The notes under the pieces were generated by a model. The model searched no databases. It was not told where the DNA came from and saw only the letters and a list, made by a program, of their open reading frames with translations. Position numbers and translations under genes: made by a program. A stretch of DNA of 64,000 nucleotides from Erythrocercus mccallii (lineage: Eukaryota > Chordata > Aves > Passeriformes > Dicruridae), in NCBI GenBank assembly GCA_013397435.1, contig VZRG01000444.1, positions 66,277 to 130,276 on the forward strand, given 5' to 3'. Position 1 is the first letter of the stretch, and each line of letters starts with the position of its first letter. This document shows positions 1 through 11,600 of this stretch, piece after piece.

Positions 1-13
1 TTACATTTCACAG
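1..13 (+). promoter_or_regulatory. SCN9A: Splice acceptor of the last SCN9A exon
   Basis: The window opens inside the last intron. A pyrimidine-rich stretch ends in CAG at 11-13. The exon then begins with GT, the last two bases of a split glycine codon, followed by ATG at 16. A Gly-Met pair at this exon junction is what I expect for the terminal exon of vertebrate Nav genes. The methionine at 16 is therefore internal to the protein and not a start codon. Confidence 0.85.
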
Positions 14-1197
14 GTATGTTTCTAGCTGAGGTGATTGAAAAGTACTTTGTGTCACCCACTTTGTTCAGAGTTGTACGACTTGCCAGAATCGGTCGAATCC
101 TGCGCCTCATTAAAGGCGCTAAGGGAATCCGCACTCTGCTTTTTGCTTTGATGATGTCTCTTCCTGCTTTGTTCAACATTGGGCTGCTGCTCTTCCTGGT
201 CATGTTCATCTACGCCATTTTTGGCATGTCCAACTTTGCCTATGTCAAGAGGGAAGATGGGATTGATGACATGTTCAACTTTGAAACGTTTGGCAACAGC
301 ATGATCTGCTTGTTTATGATCACCACATCCGCTGGCTGGAATAATTTGCTCAACCCAATTCTGAACAGTGGGGAGCCAGACTGTGACCCTAACAAGTCTC
401 ATCCAGGGAGCTCTGTGAAAGGTGACTGTGGCAACCCTTCTGTTGGGATTTTCTTCTTTGTCAGCTACATTATCATCTCCTTTCTGGTGGTGGTGAACAT
501 GTACATTGCTGTGATTTTAGAGAACTTCAGTGTTGCTACTGAAGAAAGCGCTGAACCCTTGGGTGAGGATGACTTTGAGATGTTCTATGAGATTTGGGAA
601 AAATATGATCCTAATGCAACACAATTTATAGAATATAGCAAACTGTCTGATTTTGCAGCTTCTCTAGAGCCTCCTCTTAATATACCAAAACCAAACAAAG
701 TCCAGCTTATTGCAATGGATCTACCTGTGGTGAGTGGTGACAGAATTCACTGCCTTGACATCTTGTTTGCTTTCACAAAGCGTGTATTGGGGGAAAGTGG
801 GGAGATGGATGCCCTCAGAATACAGATGGAAGATCGGTTTATGGCATCCAATCCCTCTAAAGCTTCCTATGAACCAATTACAACTACATTGAAACGAAAG
901 CAGGAAGAAATTTCTGCCACTGTCATTCAACGTGCTTACAGACGCCATCTTCTAAGACAGTCAGTAAAGAAGCTTTCATTTATGTATCAGAAAGATGGGG
1001 GTGATCAGCTCATCAAAAAAGATATGATTGTTGGTGAGCTGAGTGAAAACTCATCTCCAGAGAAAATGGATATGTCTGCATCCACCACAGCTCCGCCTTC
1101 TTATGATAGTGTAACTAAACCAGAAAAAGAAAAATATGAAGATGACAAATCAGAAAAGGAAGACAAAGGAAAAGACAGAAGAGGAAACAAAAAGTAA
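14..1197 (+). CDS. SCN9A: Nav1.7 sodium channel alpha subunit, terminal exon (3' partial CDS)
   Basis: Last coding exon, 393 residues from the Met at 16 to the TAA at 1195. It encodes part of domain IV and the cytoplasmic tail of a plasma-membrane voltage-gated Na+ channel. Visible in order: S4 with Arg/Lys every third position (about residues 18-37); S4-S5 linker and S5 (about 40-70); pore loop with the selectivity-filter Ala of DEKA at 106; S6 (about 143-168) ending NMYIAVILENF; EF-hand-like domain (about 184-265); IQ calmodulin-binding motif (303-316); PPSY Nedd4-type PY motif (360-363); Lys/Glu-rich end. The exon has no stops or frameshifts, so the gene looks functional. Oddity: the pore loop reads SAGWNN where most Nav channels have SAGWDG, with a Met before the ITTSAGW segment (see findings). 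Assignment: the tail motifs NSSPEK and KEKYE fit SCN9A better than SCN1A, and SCN1A follows on the same strand as in mammals. SCN2A or SCN3A tails are similar, so the paralogue call is less certain than the family call. Confidence 0.87.
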
Positions 1198-3456
1198 AAG
1201 GCAGAGGTTATCCACGATAAATGTTTGCAAGCTTGAAAATATGATATTTTCGTCAGTAGCACTCTGACTGGAGGATTATGCCAAAATTATACGTTTTTAC
1301 ATATTTACCCACTGCTGCAGTCAGTGCCTGTCCAAGACAATGATCCTTCACTGGTAAACTCTTGGTCTGTAACAGGGAAACAAACTTGCAGAGCAATAGT
1401 TTTGATTATCAGCTGTTACTAATTGAGAGGAGACACAAAATTTCTACTTGGATTATTGGAACCCTTAATGGGTCCTAATAAGCCTCTACTTTTGTGGAAT
1501 AAGTGTGTCGACTGTGTACATTTCATCTCCTATCTGTGTTCCATGTGTGTCCATTCTTTTTCATGGTGTCGTTTGCTTTCATAACATACTGCTTTACTAA
1601 TTCTGCTGTGCTGAGAAAACAAAATCTAAATACTCTTTATTTAGATAAACACAAAATGATACTCTTTTGTGCAGAGGAACACAAATGTCAGGAATACATA
1701 ATTATGGCATCATAATATAAACATAGTTCTCTTCAAGCCACTTCTAAATGCAAAAAAACCCCAGGATTCCAGATAATCGAATCTCAGGATGTAGATCAAA
1801 GAAACAGCAAACTATTAAAAAGCCAAGAGTCCAGGTAGAGAATTTTTCAGTAAATCAAACAAGGGAATAATTCTCACAGAAAAGAGGTTGGTAACTTAGT
1901 CTTTTAAGTTAAATATATTGATTTTTATTACCTTTTAGTAGTTTTTAGCTCATAATTCCTGAAACATTCGAACAATTCTTTTCACAGAAAAGCTACAAAT
2001 GCCAAATTGTGCTTATAGGAAATGGTAAGGATTTTTCTAAGTGGTTTGTTTTGACCTTGTAATATCATGAGTGGCTTCCATACTTTATTCCAAAGTCTGT
2101 TGCTACACTTCTTATTTCTCATGAGTGTATCCCACGTAGGAAAATAATCAAAGCTATGAGAATAAGCTGATAGCAGAGTACCTTTGGGGACAAATACTAT
2201 CTTAATGTATACCTCAGATTTAAATTCCCTGCTTTGAAAGGATGGATCATAGAAATACAAAATATGTACATGATAGAGGTGGTTTTGACACCCTCTTGGC
2301 AATTTAGTCAGGTTCCCACGGTAATGTAACCTTTCGTAGAGAGCTGAGATGACCAGTAAGTTGTACTGAAGTCAGCTTTGTCCTGCACTGGGGTTTAGTT
2401 GAGGTGTTTTGCATTCAGGCTGACACTATACATGTAAGTAAAATATCCTCTGTTATTTAATCAGTTGTTTTACACAGTGGTACCTTTTTGAACAAAGAGA
2501 CAATGACCTAATTACTGTATATGTGTCACATATGTACCATAGTAAGTTAGCTTACAACATTTCAATAGATACTATGATATATTCTGTGATTCCAAGTAAT
2601 TGGAAGCTCTAACTGATGCATGCGTGCTGCTATTATCCTACAGCTGTTAAAGTTTAACATGGGAAGAGATGTGAGTGGTAAAAAGAAAAGCTGTTTGACA
2701 AGACCATCATTCCTCATACCAGTAAGCAATAGTTTGCTGCTATTAAAGATCTTATTTGGTGTTGTAATCAGCAAATATGCAGTAAGGTACTGGACTGTAC
2801 AGGACAAATAGATGGCTTAAATTATGGGGCTAGAAGAAAATTATAACATATATCTATTATTTTTATTTTAAAAATTATTTTATTTTATAACTTTTTTACT
2901 TATTATAAGAAATTACACATATTTTCTTGTTGTTATTAATTTTTATTGCTGTCTATCTTTGACACTTTACTGTTCAGAAACCTAAGATACAAAGTGGAAT
3001 TGAAAATTTCTGCTAATTGCTTTAAACAGCTTTTAATAAGGAATAATTTAAAACCAAATGGATAGTACATTTTTTTTCTGATCCGTAGGTAGGTCTTTTT
3101 ATGTGAAATAAGATAGAAGGCCTTTATGTTATAATCCTGTCTGTTGATTTTCAGGGTAATCTTAGTCATAGGAACATTACTTTTTCCCCAGAGTTAATCT
3201 CACACTGTCTTCTTTGCTTATTGGTGCACACTGCAGTAGAAATACTTTAAATATATTTTGTTATTCAAAAATATTCCTTCATGAGGATGAATAGTGAGCT
3301 TGTGCAATGGGAAGTGAAACACTGCATTTCTTACAAAAGAACTAGAATATTGATGGGCTCCTGCTTTAATAGAAATTATTGGCTCATAGTGTACTGCTGA
3401 ACTGCATGCAGGAAATTGTTTTACCAAAAATAACTACATTGCTAACAACGTAAAAG

Positions 3457-3462
3457 AATAAA
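3457..3462 (+). terminator. SCN9A: Possible proximal polyadenylation signal
   Basis: Canonical AATAAA followed within about 40 bases by a T-rich stretch (from about 3470). Use of this site would give a 3'UTR of about 2.3 kb and exclude the GC-rich block at 3640-4080. There is no transcript evidence. Confidence 0.3.
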
Positions 3463-3639
3463 GATAACCTTTTTATGTAATTATTTTAGTCTTTGTCTTT
3501 TATTGTATGAAGTTTATAAAGATTAGCAAGTAATGGTTGGTAAAATTAAGGGGAGCCACTTCAGCAGTGACATGTATGATGTAGACATCCAGATCACATG
3601 TTGCTTCATGACTTAGATCAGTATCAACTTGTCACCATC

Positions 3640-4080
3640 AAGATGAAATGAAATGCTGATATTGTCCTGAGCAGAGGAGTTTTCTAGAATTCTGGAAAAA
3701 CCACATTTCAACTATGTGTCTTTTTGTCAAATTTTTGAATTGCCCAGGAAGAGATCCAGTGATATTCTCTGTTGGGCAAGTCCAATGCAGGATGGTTCCA
3801 CAGCTGCTCCTGCAGACACTGCTCACCATGGGATAGGTGACCTGGGATCTGTCACCCAAATAACCCCATGGGAGCATAATGGAGTTGCTTTAATCCCTTT
3901 CCCTCTAAAAACCCCCTGCTTGCCCAGAGAAGGGAATGAGAGCTGTGGGAAGTTTGGCCGTGTCACAGCTGTGCTCAGGAGCTGATGCCTTTGCCAAGGC
4001 TCTCAGGCTGGTCCCTGGCAGGAGGTTGCTTCACACAGGTGGCAGGATAAGGGACACAGTGTGTGCATTGGACCTGGCCA
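3640..4080. other. GC-rich block inside the AT-rich 3'UTR
   Basis: Base composition changes sharply at about 3750 and returns to AT-rich at about 4090. The block contains clusters of CTGCAG, CACAGCTG and CCATGGG words and open frames on both strands (3716-3985 plus, 3638-3877 minus), as GC-rich DNA often does. I recognise no repeat family. It may be an old insertion or a structured UTR element. Confidence 0.35.
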
Positions 4081-4665
4081 TGGGGTAATTAATCCTTTTT
4101 GTCTGTCTTTGTTTGTGTTCTCATTTCTTTTGTTAAGAGTAGCTGCTGTATGCTTGGGCCGATATAACTAACAGGAAAATACCCTGAACTTCGCTGTGCT
4201 TTGAAGGACAATGTGCATGTTTTTAGTAACTATACCTGATTTTAATTAGTGTGCATGTTCTTTTCAATCCATAATAGCTAGTGTTTTAATATTGTAGTTG
4301 CTAACAATAATTATGTATTAATGTAATAATGTAAATACTTTTAAAAAATATTGGTTATGCTCTTAAACTGCTATTTAAACTGTAGGGTTAAGTCAGTGCT
4401 GGACAGGTGTGTAGTTAACTTGAAAATTCTACGTGGAATAAGCATAAAATATTTATGTAATAATTTTTCTACAAATTTAGTAGTGCACAGAAATATATAA
4501 TGTCATTTATAAAATCATTTTGCCCTATAAAATTTCTATTATTTTTAAAATTATGACTATTGAACCAATAATCCAGCTGGAGCCCCTCCATTTTTAATAC
4601 CTCAAATGCAGTATCGTAGACCTTTACAAGAAAATGTATTTTTGGATGTCAAGTGTATATATTTG

Positions 4666-4671
4666 AATAAA
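4666..4671 (+). terminator. SCN9A: Likely distal SCN9A polyadenylation signal
   Basis: AATAAA with T-rich and TG-containing sequence just downstream, at the end of a long AT-rich tract. Cleavage would fall at about 4685-4700. This is the best candidate for the gene end because composition changes after about 4740. Confidence 0.5.
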
Positions 4672-4695
4672 TTTGGATACTTGTATATTTCTTTG

Positions 4696-5309
4696 AAATT
4701 ATTCCAGTACACCTTGAAGTTAAAAAGCTTATGGAAGACACACTTGACTTGCAGACTTTCTCCTTAACCTGCAGGTATAAAAGAAATCCATGTTTTAGTT
4801 TTGATATAAGACAGTGGTTTCAGGTAATGGGTCAGTCATGTATCATTATGGAAAACATTGAGCAACATTCCTAGAGCAGTAGGACACTGCACTCTCCTAT
4901 TGTCCCAGCTCACTGAGAAGGAAAAATCAATAAGCTAAGCTCCCTTAAAATTGCCTAAGAAATGAGCTTTCTTTACTCTCTCTTACTAACCCAGGAAAGT
5001 AGGTGTATTTTACTTTGTGAAGGTGATCAACCTCCAGCTCCCCTGCTCACCATCCAAAGAAGCCCCAGCTGTACCCCAAACCTGTACAGGAACATAAAAG
5101 TGGAACAATTCTGGGATTTTTCAGATCCTGGCCTGGCTCAACCCTGTAACAAAACTCTGCTTCACTTCCAAGGACAAGACTAGTCCCTCATCCATCATAC
5201 GAAATCACTTGTAAAAATGAAGAAGGGAGAGATAGCAGGGGGAATAGGTGGGATATTGCTCACTCGCTTGTTTTCATAAAGAGCCCTTACACAGGTTCTG
5301 GGGTAGCTG
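4696..5309. other. Short intergenic stretch, nothing recognised
   Basis: Mixed-composition DNA between the inferred SCN9A end and the CpG-rich block. It includes a 73-codon open frame at 4962-5183 with no recognisable motif. I see no promoter or repeat signature. Confidence 0.5.
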
Positions 5310-5640
5310 GCGTCTGTCCAGCGGGGATTTGCCGCGGCCCCAGGGCTGCGGCGCTGGGAGCATCCCCGGTGCTCCCTGCCGGGCCGCCTCCAGCAGGGGG
5401 CTCGAGCCGGGCGCTGCGGCGCCAGCGAACGCAAACCGCAGGCGCCGGGGAGAGCTCGGCCTCGCAGGGAATGCACGGATTTGATGCTTCTTACAACCTG
5501 GTCGTTCGCCTGGCTGTGTAAAGATAGGTTCGTTGTCAATACTTTCGTGACTGAAACAGCAGCTTGTTGGATTTCAGTTCTGTACCCTGTAGGACATGTG
5601 GACCTATATCCAGACCTGATACCGCGTTGGTTAAGAACTG
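5310..5640. promoter_or_regulatory. Orphan CpG island
   Basis: A very CpG-dense, GC-rich segment (about two dozen CpGs in 5310-5480 by eye, tapering to about 5640), in a neighbourhood almost devoid of CpG. It contains GCGGCGCC and GCGCCGGGG type words. CpG islands in birds usually mark promoters, but no known gene starts here. It lies about 0.6 kb past the inferred SCN9A end. A 149-codon minus-strand open frame (5195-5644) runs through it; it is rich in Arg, Pro and Ala as expected from GC-rich DNA and I do not call it a gene. It could be a promoter for an uncharacterised noncoding RNA, a distal SCN1A promoter, or an enhancer. Confidence 0.55.
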
Positions 5641-8600
5641 CCATCTGAGCTTACTAAACTACAGCTGAAGGGTTTTGATGCAGCAGGGAATTCCTCAGAT
5701 AGCTTTAGGTTTACTTTTCTTAATAGGCATTATTCATCTAATCCCACAGTGCAGCCCTGAAACAGCCCCAGCCTTCTAAAAGGATCATGTATGAAAGTAT
5801 CAGTGTCGTTCGCATGGCAAACAGTGAGATATATATATATAATATATAAGGAAGTAGAATTAAAAATGCAGGGGATTTTTTCAGACAGAGAAAATCCTTA
5901 CGATATTCATTCTATAGTATATATTCAGAAAGGCTTATCTAGTTCATTAAGGCATTGGGAGAAATAACCTGAAATCTCTGCAGTGTAGGAATATTTAATG
6001 TCTCAGAATCCTCTGCATTAGCAACATCTTTTTCAGTGGGGGATGGTACCATTTCTTTGATTCTCAGAGCACAACTAGGTTTTGTCTGTGTGATACAGAA
6101 TGCAGGTTCTGTCACTCAGCATATTTATTTTTCCTCTCTGATCAGTGGGAGCTGTTGCACAGTGGAAAGAGACATTCTAGTGCTTGCCTTAAAAAAAAAA
6201 GACACTGCAGTGTAACTGAAGCAAAGTAAACTGCGGCACATTTTCATCCCTCTGGAGAGGGAAAATTGCATGCTGAAGCACACATGATGTCTGCTGCAAG
6301 AAAAGCTTTTGATGAAAATAAGGAATGACGCTTCATAAACAATTTATAACAATCAAATGCTGCAGTTCCAGACATGCTCTGCACTTCCATTTTCTATTGT
6401 CTTAAAAGCATGTTACTTTCTCTTTAACAGCAATCTTGGTAATAATCTTTGTGGAACGTGACAGCTGATTAAAAATCTGCACAATATATTTTTCAAAAAT
6501 GTGTGTCTAAAATGGAATGTAATAAACTGTTTTCATTTCCAAAGTAGTAAGTATCTGTAACAGTCATGTTTTAAAATGGTCAGAGAATTACGTGCTGTAT
6601 TGCTATTTGCAATATTGCTTTATAAAAAAGTCATGCTTGCAGATACCATAGCAACCCATCATGTGGTACTTCTTGATTGCCAAGCTATATAGTAGCTCTA
6701 TGCTCATATTCTGCAGCCATACGTGCATTAATATCTTTATATAGTGTTTAGTAAAAATTGCAGCTGCATCCACAACATAATGCAAACTGAACTATGCTAG
6801 CAGTGCTCTCAAATTCATGGTCTCAAGCAGGCAAAAGTTAAAATATTCTCTCCAGTAATTAACATTGTGAATACCCTTTCTCTTGTCTTAAGTTCTTCAT
6901 AGCCCTGGTGGTTTTCAAATGTTGTCTTACAATGATTGCTGCAGCATTGCAGCAAATTCTAGTAAATTCATTTATACAGATGGAAAGCAGCTGCTCATAC
7001 TCTAACTGTGTAATATTGGAAATTGGATGTGATTTATGTGATGCTGAATAGGAGGGCAAAAAAATGCAAGCTCCTGATAGCCTCTGTCTGGAACTGCATG
7101 TACATCCAAGGAAGAAAATTTCAGACTTATGCTAAAGAGCGCTATGAATTCACCAGCTTTACCACTCTTGCTTTCTCATTAATTTGAAAAGCAGTTACTT
7201 GAAATTTCATTTATCTATACTGCATCAATCTTTTAGAACTCTGTTATTTTTATATAAATATTAGAAGAACAAGGAAAGGAGGATGTTTGCTTTGAAAAGA
7301 TAGTAACCAATGACATATGAAAACAACATAATACAGTGTTGACATGATTTTTCTACTTGTATTTCAGGATTTAGGCCTTTTCACAGTAAATTCTACTACA
7401 TATTAGGAGAGCATCCAACAGGAAATTTCAAAAGCTACCTAGAGGAAGTGACAGGAAAAGAAATTACAGTGCTGGTATTACTGGCAGGTTATTAATATAA
7501 AGTCTTTTGTAGAAATTAATTGGAAATTGATGAACTCTGAAAATAAAAGATTGTGCCACAGAACATGGAATAAGAAAAATCTGCAGCAGAGTATGATTAG
7601 AAATTATTGTTTTACACATTCAACAATTTAACTTTTGTGATCAGAGAGAAAACTTCATACTAAAAGCTAGGATCAAAAAATACTTTACGTATCAGTTAAT
7701 ATCCAAAACACATCTATGTCCATGTGCCCTATTTATTCACGTGTATTACTGTATAAATGTGTTTAATAATTTTACAGTTTAAAAAGTCTCAAAATTTTCT
7801 TAAGAAAAAAAGAGAAAAGGCAGAATAGGAAGGCATGTGGATTCAACCTTTATGTATTACTTGGTTCCTATTCACATTCCAGCTTCCCTTTCCCTGTTCC
7901 ACTATCAATTCCTTTCCATGAGATGAAGGTTTCACATGGCAATTCAGACTGATGTGGTGGAATGCTCTCCTTTTAAAAATCCATGATGAAGTACAATAAA
8001 ATGCCTTTTCTCCCCTGAAGGACAGAAAAGGTTGAGTTTGCAGGTGTCCTTAGCATTGTCAGTAATATACCATCCAAAAAGCACTTGTGCAATTCTTGGC
8101 TTTTTAAAAGTTCTGCATTGTTAAGTCAAAGGAACTGCATTTGAAAGGTTTCTTCAATATTTCCTCAGTAGTTCTTCATCCATAGGACATAGAATAAAAA
8201 ATTACATTCTTCAGAGCTGCATTTAGTCTGCAATCGCTTTTGCCTCTGGTTTTATGGAAGTATATTTGTGGAAGTCTAAAGGGAGAGAAGGTAAGTAGGT
8301 AGGTAAGAGCCTATACCTGTTCCTGTACACGTAGGTTCTTTTCTGACTTAAGGGCAGCTCTAGTAAAGCATAATTGTGTCTCCTTTCCTTTTCCTTCCTG
8401 CTCTATTCCCAGTCTGGAAGACAGAAGAGTTGCCTTTCAAGCAGGAAGACCACAAATCAATGTATTGATTCAAATGGTGGAGCTGAGGAGTAACTGGATC
8501 AGCTGCAGCAGTTTTTTCACATATGACAGCACCAGCAAATGATGGTAGGTAACCTCATTAGCAAATAGACTTCAGCAGCAATTAGGATAAATGTTAAAGA

Positions 8601-11600
8601 GTGAAGAGAGAAGATAATTGGTGTTTCAAAACAAAAATTAGAGACAAGGTCTTTTAGGTTTTATAGGTCCACATAAAATTAAAACTTTGTGTATGAATTC
8701 TTAAAAGAGCAGATGCAGAGTATTCAGACCTCCCTTGTGGAGATAAAGGACATTCAGAAGTAATTTTAAATAATTTTGAAACATGGCAAAAATACCACCT
8801 TAAAATGTCCCATTTAATTGCATGCAGAGGCAGATAAATTTGATATTCAGTGATTGATAAACAACTTACTTCTCCTTTTACTTACATTTTTCATATAGAG
8901 AACTTGGTTCTGTCTCTTTAAGAAGTGTCCCATCTGATGAAAGTCATAAGGCCTTTTGTAAAGTATCTGTTTTGTTCATAACCTTGTGAGAGTTAATAGA
9001 GGTGTGACTGCATTTTCTTAACAGTTTCAAGTCTATAATTAAATGTTAGGACAATTTCAGCTATGAACTTCCCTAGCTCTTTAAAATTTTTCTCATGGTG
9101 CTTTAGGGCTTTTCTGATATCTTGCCAATCTATGTCCAGTCTGGCAGAATGTAATCTAAACTTTTACTAAATTTCTAGTCATTCTGAGCACAACTGGGAT
9201 GCTGGTCTGGAAAACTTTTCTTGAATATTACTGGCTGCTGCCCATTCTGACAGTGAAAAAAAAATGCCAAAAAGCCACCAGAGGTATTACCAAGCTAATC
9301 CAAGATTTATCTGATTCCCAGGGTGAGAGACTGACCAATCAATTGCTTTTTGATTCTTTCCAGCCTGTTGATTGCACGTGCACTGGGTAAGTCATGGTAG
9401 TTACAAGCAGGAAGAAAGATTCTCAGCATGCCACAAGCAGCTACTCAGCATCTTTATGCTTCAGTAAGTCTGTAAAAGCACAACAGTCAACAAGTCCCTT
9501 CTCTACCCTGCACACTGTGTTGAGAGCTTTGAGTGCATAACCGGCCATCTCTCTTGTAGATGAGGCAGGGCTTCTCCATCCCATTTTTCTGCTCTGTTTA
9601 CCAGGCTGTGAGATGAGGGAAATAAGTAAAGGTATGGAAAGGAAGAGGAGAAGCAACTCAGTTCAGAAAGCTGACAAGGAATGAGCTGAAAAGAGTAGGG
9701 ATAAAGATGAAGGAAAGGAACAAAGTGAAATGGGGCAGTAACTTCTGTTTCAGAGTGTCAAAGACTGAAAACTAGCTTAACTGGTTGGATTTAGTATTAA
9801 GAAAAGAAATATATCAGAAAAATCATGACTCCACTGAAAATATGAACTTGGTATCAGTGAGGATTCTTTAGTGTAAGAGGTATTGAGCAATTGCACAGCT
9901 TTCTTTGTATTTATAAAACATGCATGGTTAAGAGATACTGCCTGCTTCTGATCAGTTTATATATTAAGAGATTATTGCAAGATTTATCTGAAACGATCTA
10001 GATCTATTACTGTCAGTTACACTGGCATGTTCTGAGGAATTGTTACAATCACAGATAGTCGGTGTATTTCAATTAGCATTCCATATAATTTCCTTTTCCT
10101 GATCTTAGTTGTAGCAGAGGAGTTGGTTCAGCTCTTTGGTCTTATCAATGCTGTCCCCTGATACTCTCAGAAACTGCAGTTGTTTGGGACTTCGAAAGAC
10201 TTTTCAAAAACATGGGAACATTTATTTTCCATTGTAACTGAAGAATACTCCAAGCGGCTCAGTAATTTGCTAGCATATAATGACAATTTAGCAGTTCCTT
10301 CATGACTCAGCTGTGAAAGGCATTGCAGGAAAACAATGCCAGTTTATGAAAAGAATTTGTTATAGTGCTGTTAGGGTACTTTCAATGTTCAGGGTTTATG
10401 TAAGAGATATATTAACACAGCTTTTGGATAGTGAATGGGCACAGGGAAGTTAGAGTCAAATCTTACTAATAAGTGAATTTTCCTGATCTTGAGTGATTTA
10501 GAAAGAAATGTTGTTCTTTACATACTATTAATGCAAAATAATTTTCTTATTTTTTAGACTTACATCAGATTATTTTCCAGCATTCCAGTTTCCTTCTCTG
10601 AAATACAATGCATCAATCTTGACTCTCCTGATTCAGTGTGAATATAATAAAAGTAATACTGACAGCCGTAATGTTTATAATACTGGTTATCATACAGTCA
10701 AAAGTTCATTTAAGGAGGTATATTTTATATCTCTGTGGCTTTCTCTTTCCCTCCTTAGAATTCTTGACATCTCTGATAAGTAAGCTCTGGTGCTGGTGAC
10801 TCACTGTGATTTTTGTTTCAGTAGCACTTCTGACAGCTGACATCTCTGAAAGTGGCTTATCCTTACTAATTGTCAAGAGGAGGGTCTAAATTAGGCCATA
10901 GCTTCACAAACATATTTAACTGCCATAAGGTGGCAATGTAAGTGAGAGAAGTAGTCCTTTTCCTTTGATTAGACCATTTATACTGTCCTACGGCATACTA
11001 GATTGGAGAACTAAAAACTCAGTGAGAACAGGAAAAGTTTATCCTTAACCTAGATAAATTTTTCGTTCTTTTCACACTACTTGAAGTACTATGGTGTGTT
11101 ATATTTTTCTGATTCATTTGTCTCTACCAAAGTTTCTAAGTTATGAAATAATTCTATTAAAAAAACACCCTGACAACAAAGAAACAAAACAAACAAAAAA
11201 ACCAACCCTAAACACCAGGGACACAAAACACCTCAAAAAACCCACAAGTAAAAATGCAAGAAGACATGTACGGAAACTCAGAAACTCAACACCATTATAT
11301 AAGAACTTTCATTCTTTATGACTAATGGAAAACTTGTCTTTGTACACCTAATATTTCAAGTTTCAGCTTATTTATAACTTTTTGTTCTGCTAAGAAGATT
11401 TTTTAGAAAATACCTTTGTCTGGTACTGTATTGCTCTAAGCTGTATCTGTAGTTTAGATGTGTCACCTCATAGCAAGTCTTATGTTTTTCCCTAAGTTTA
11501 ATCATAATATTTAAAAGATAGTCAGGACCAGCGTTTAATTACATAGCTTTATTTTCCATGCCTCTTCTGCTGGTGGTTTTATATCCTCAAAAGTGTGATG

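Larger units (their letters stand above)
1198..4695 (+). other. SCN9A: Inferred SCN9A 3'UTR
   Basis: No convincing coding sequence follows the stop codon. The stretch is AT-rich apart from a GC-rich block at about 3640-4080. From about 4140 to 4690 it is a uniform A/T-rich tract with a Pumilio-type TGTAAATA at 4330-4337, and it ends at AATAAA (4666-4671). A 3'UTR of roughly 3.5 kb is in keeping with long mammalian Nav 3'UTRs. The extent is inferred from polyadenylation signals only. Small open frames at 1503-1715, 2562-2811, 3218-3427 and 3716-3985 look incidental. Confidence 0.55.

Noticed and set aside
52..402. 116-codon minus-strand open frame
   Set aside because: Antisense shadow of the SCN9A coding exon.
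5195..5644. 149-codon minus-strand open frame
   Set aside because: It lies on the CpG-rich block, where stops are rare, and its Arg/Pro/Ala-rich product shows no domain.
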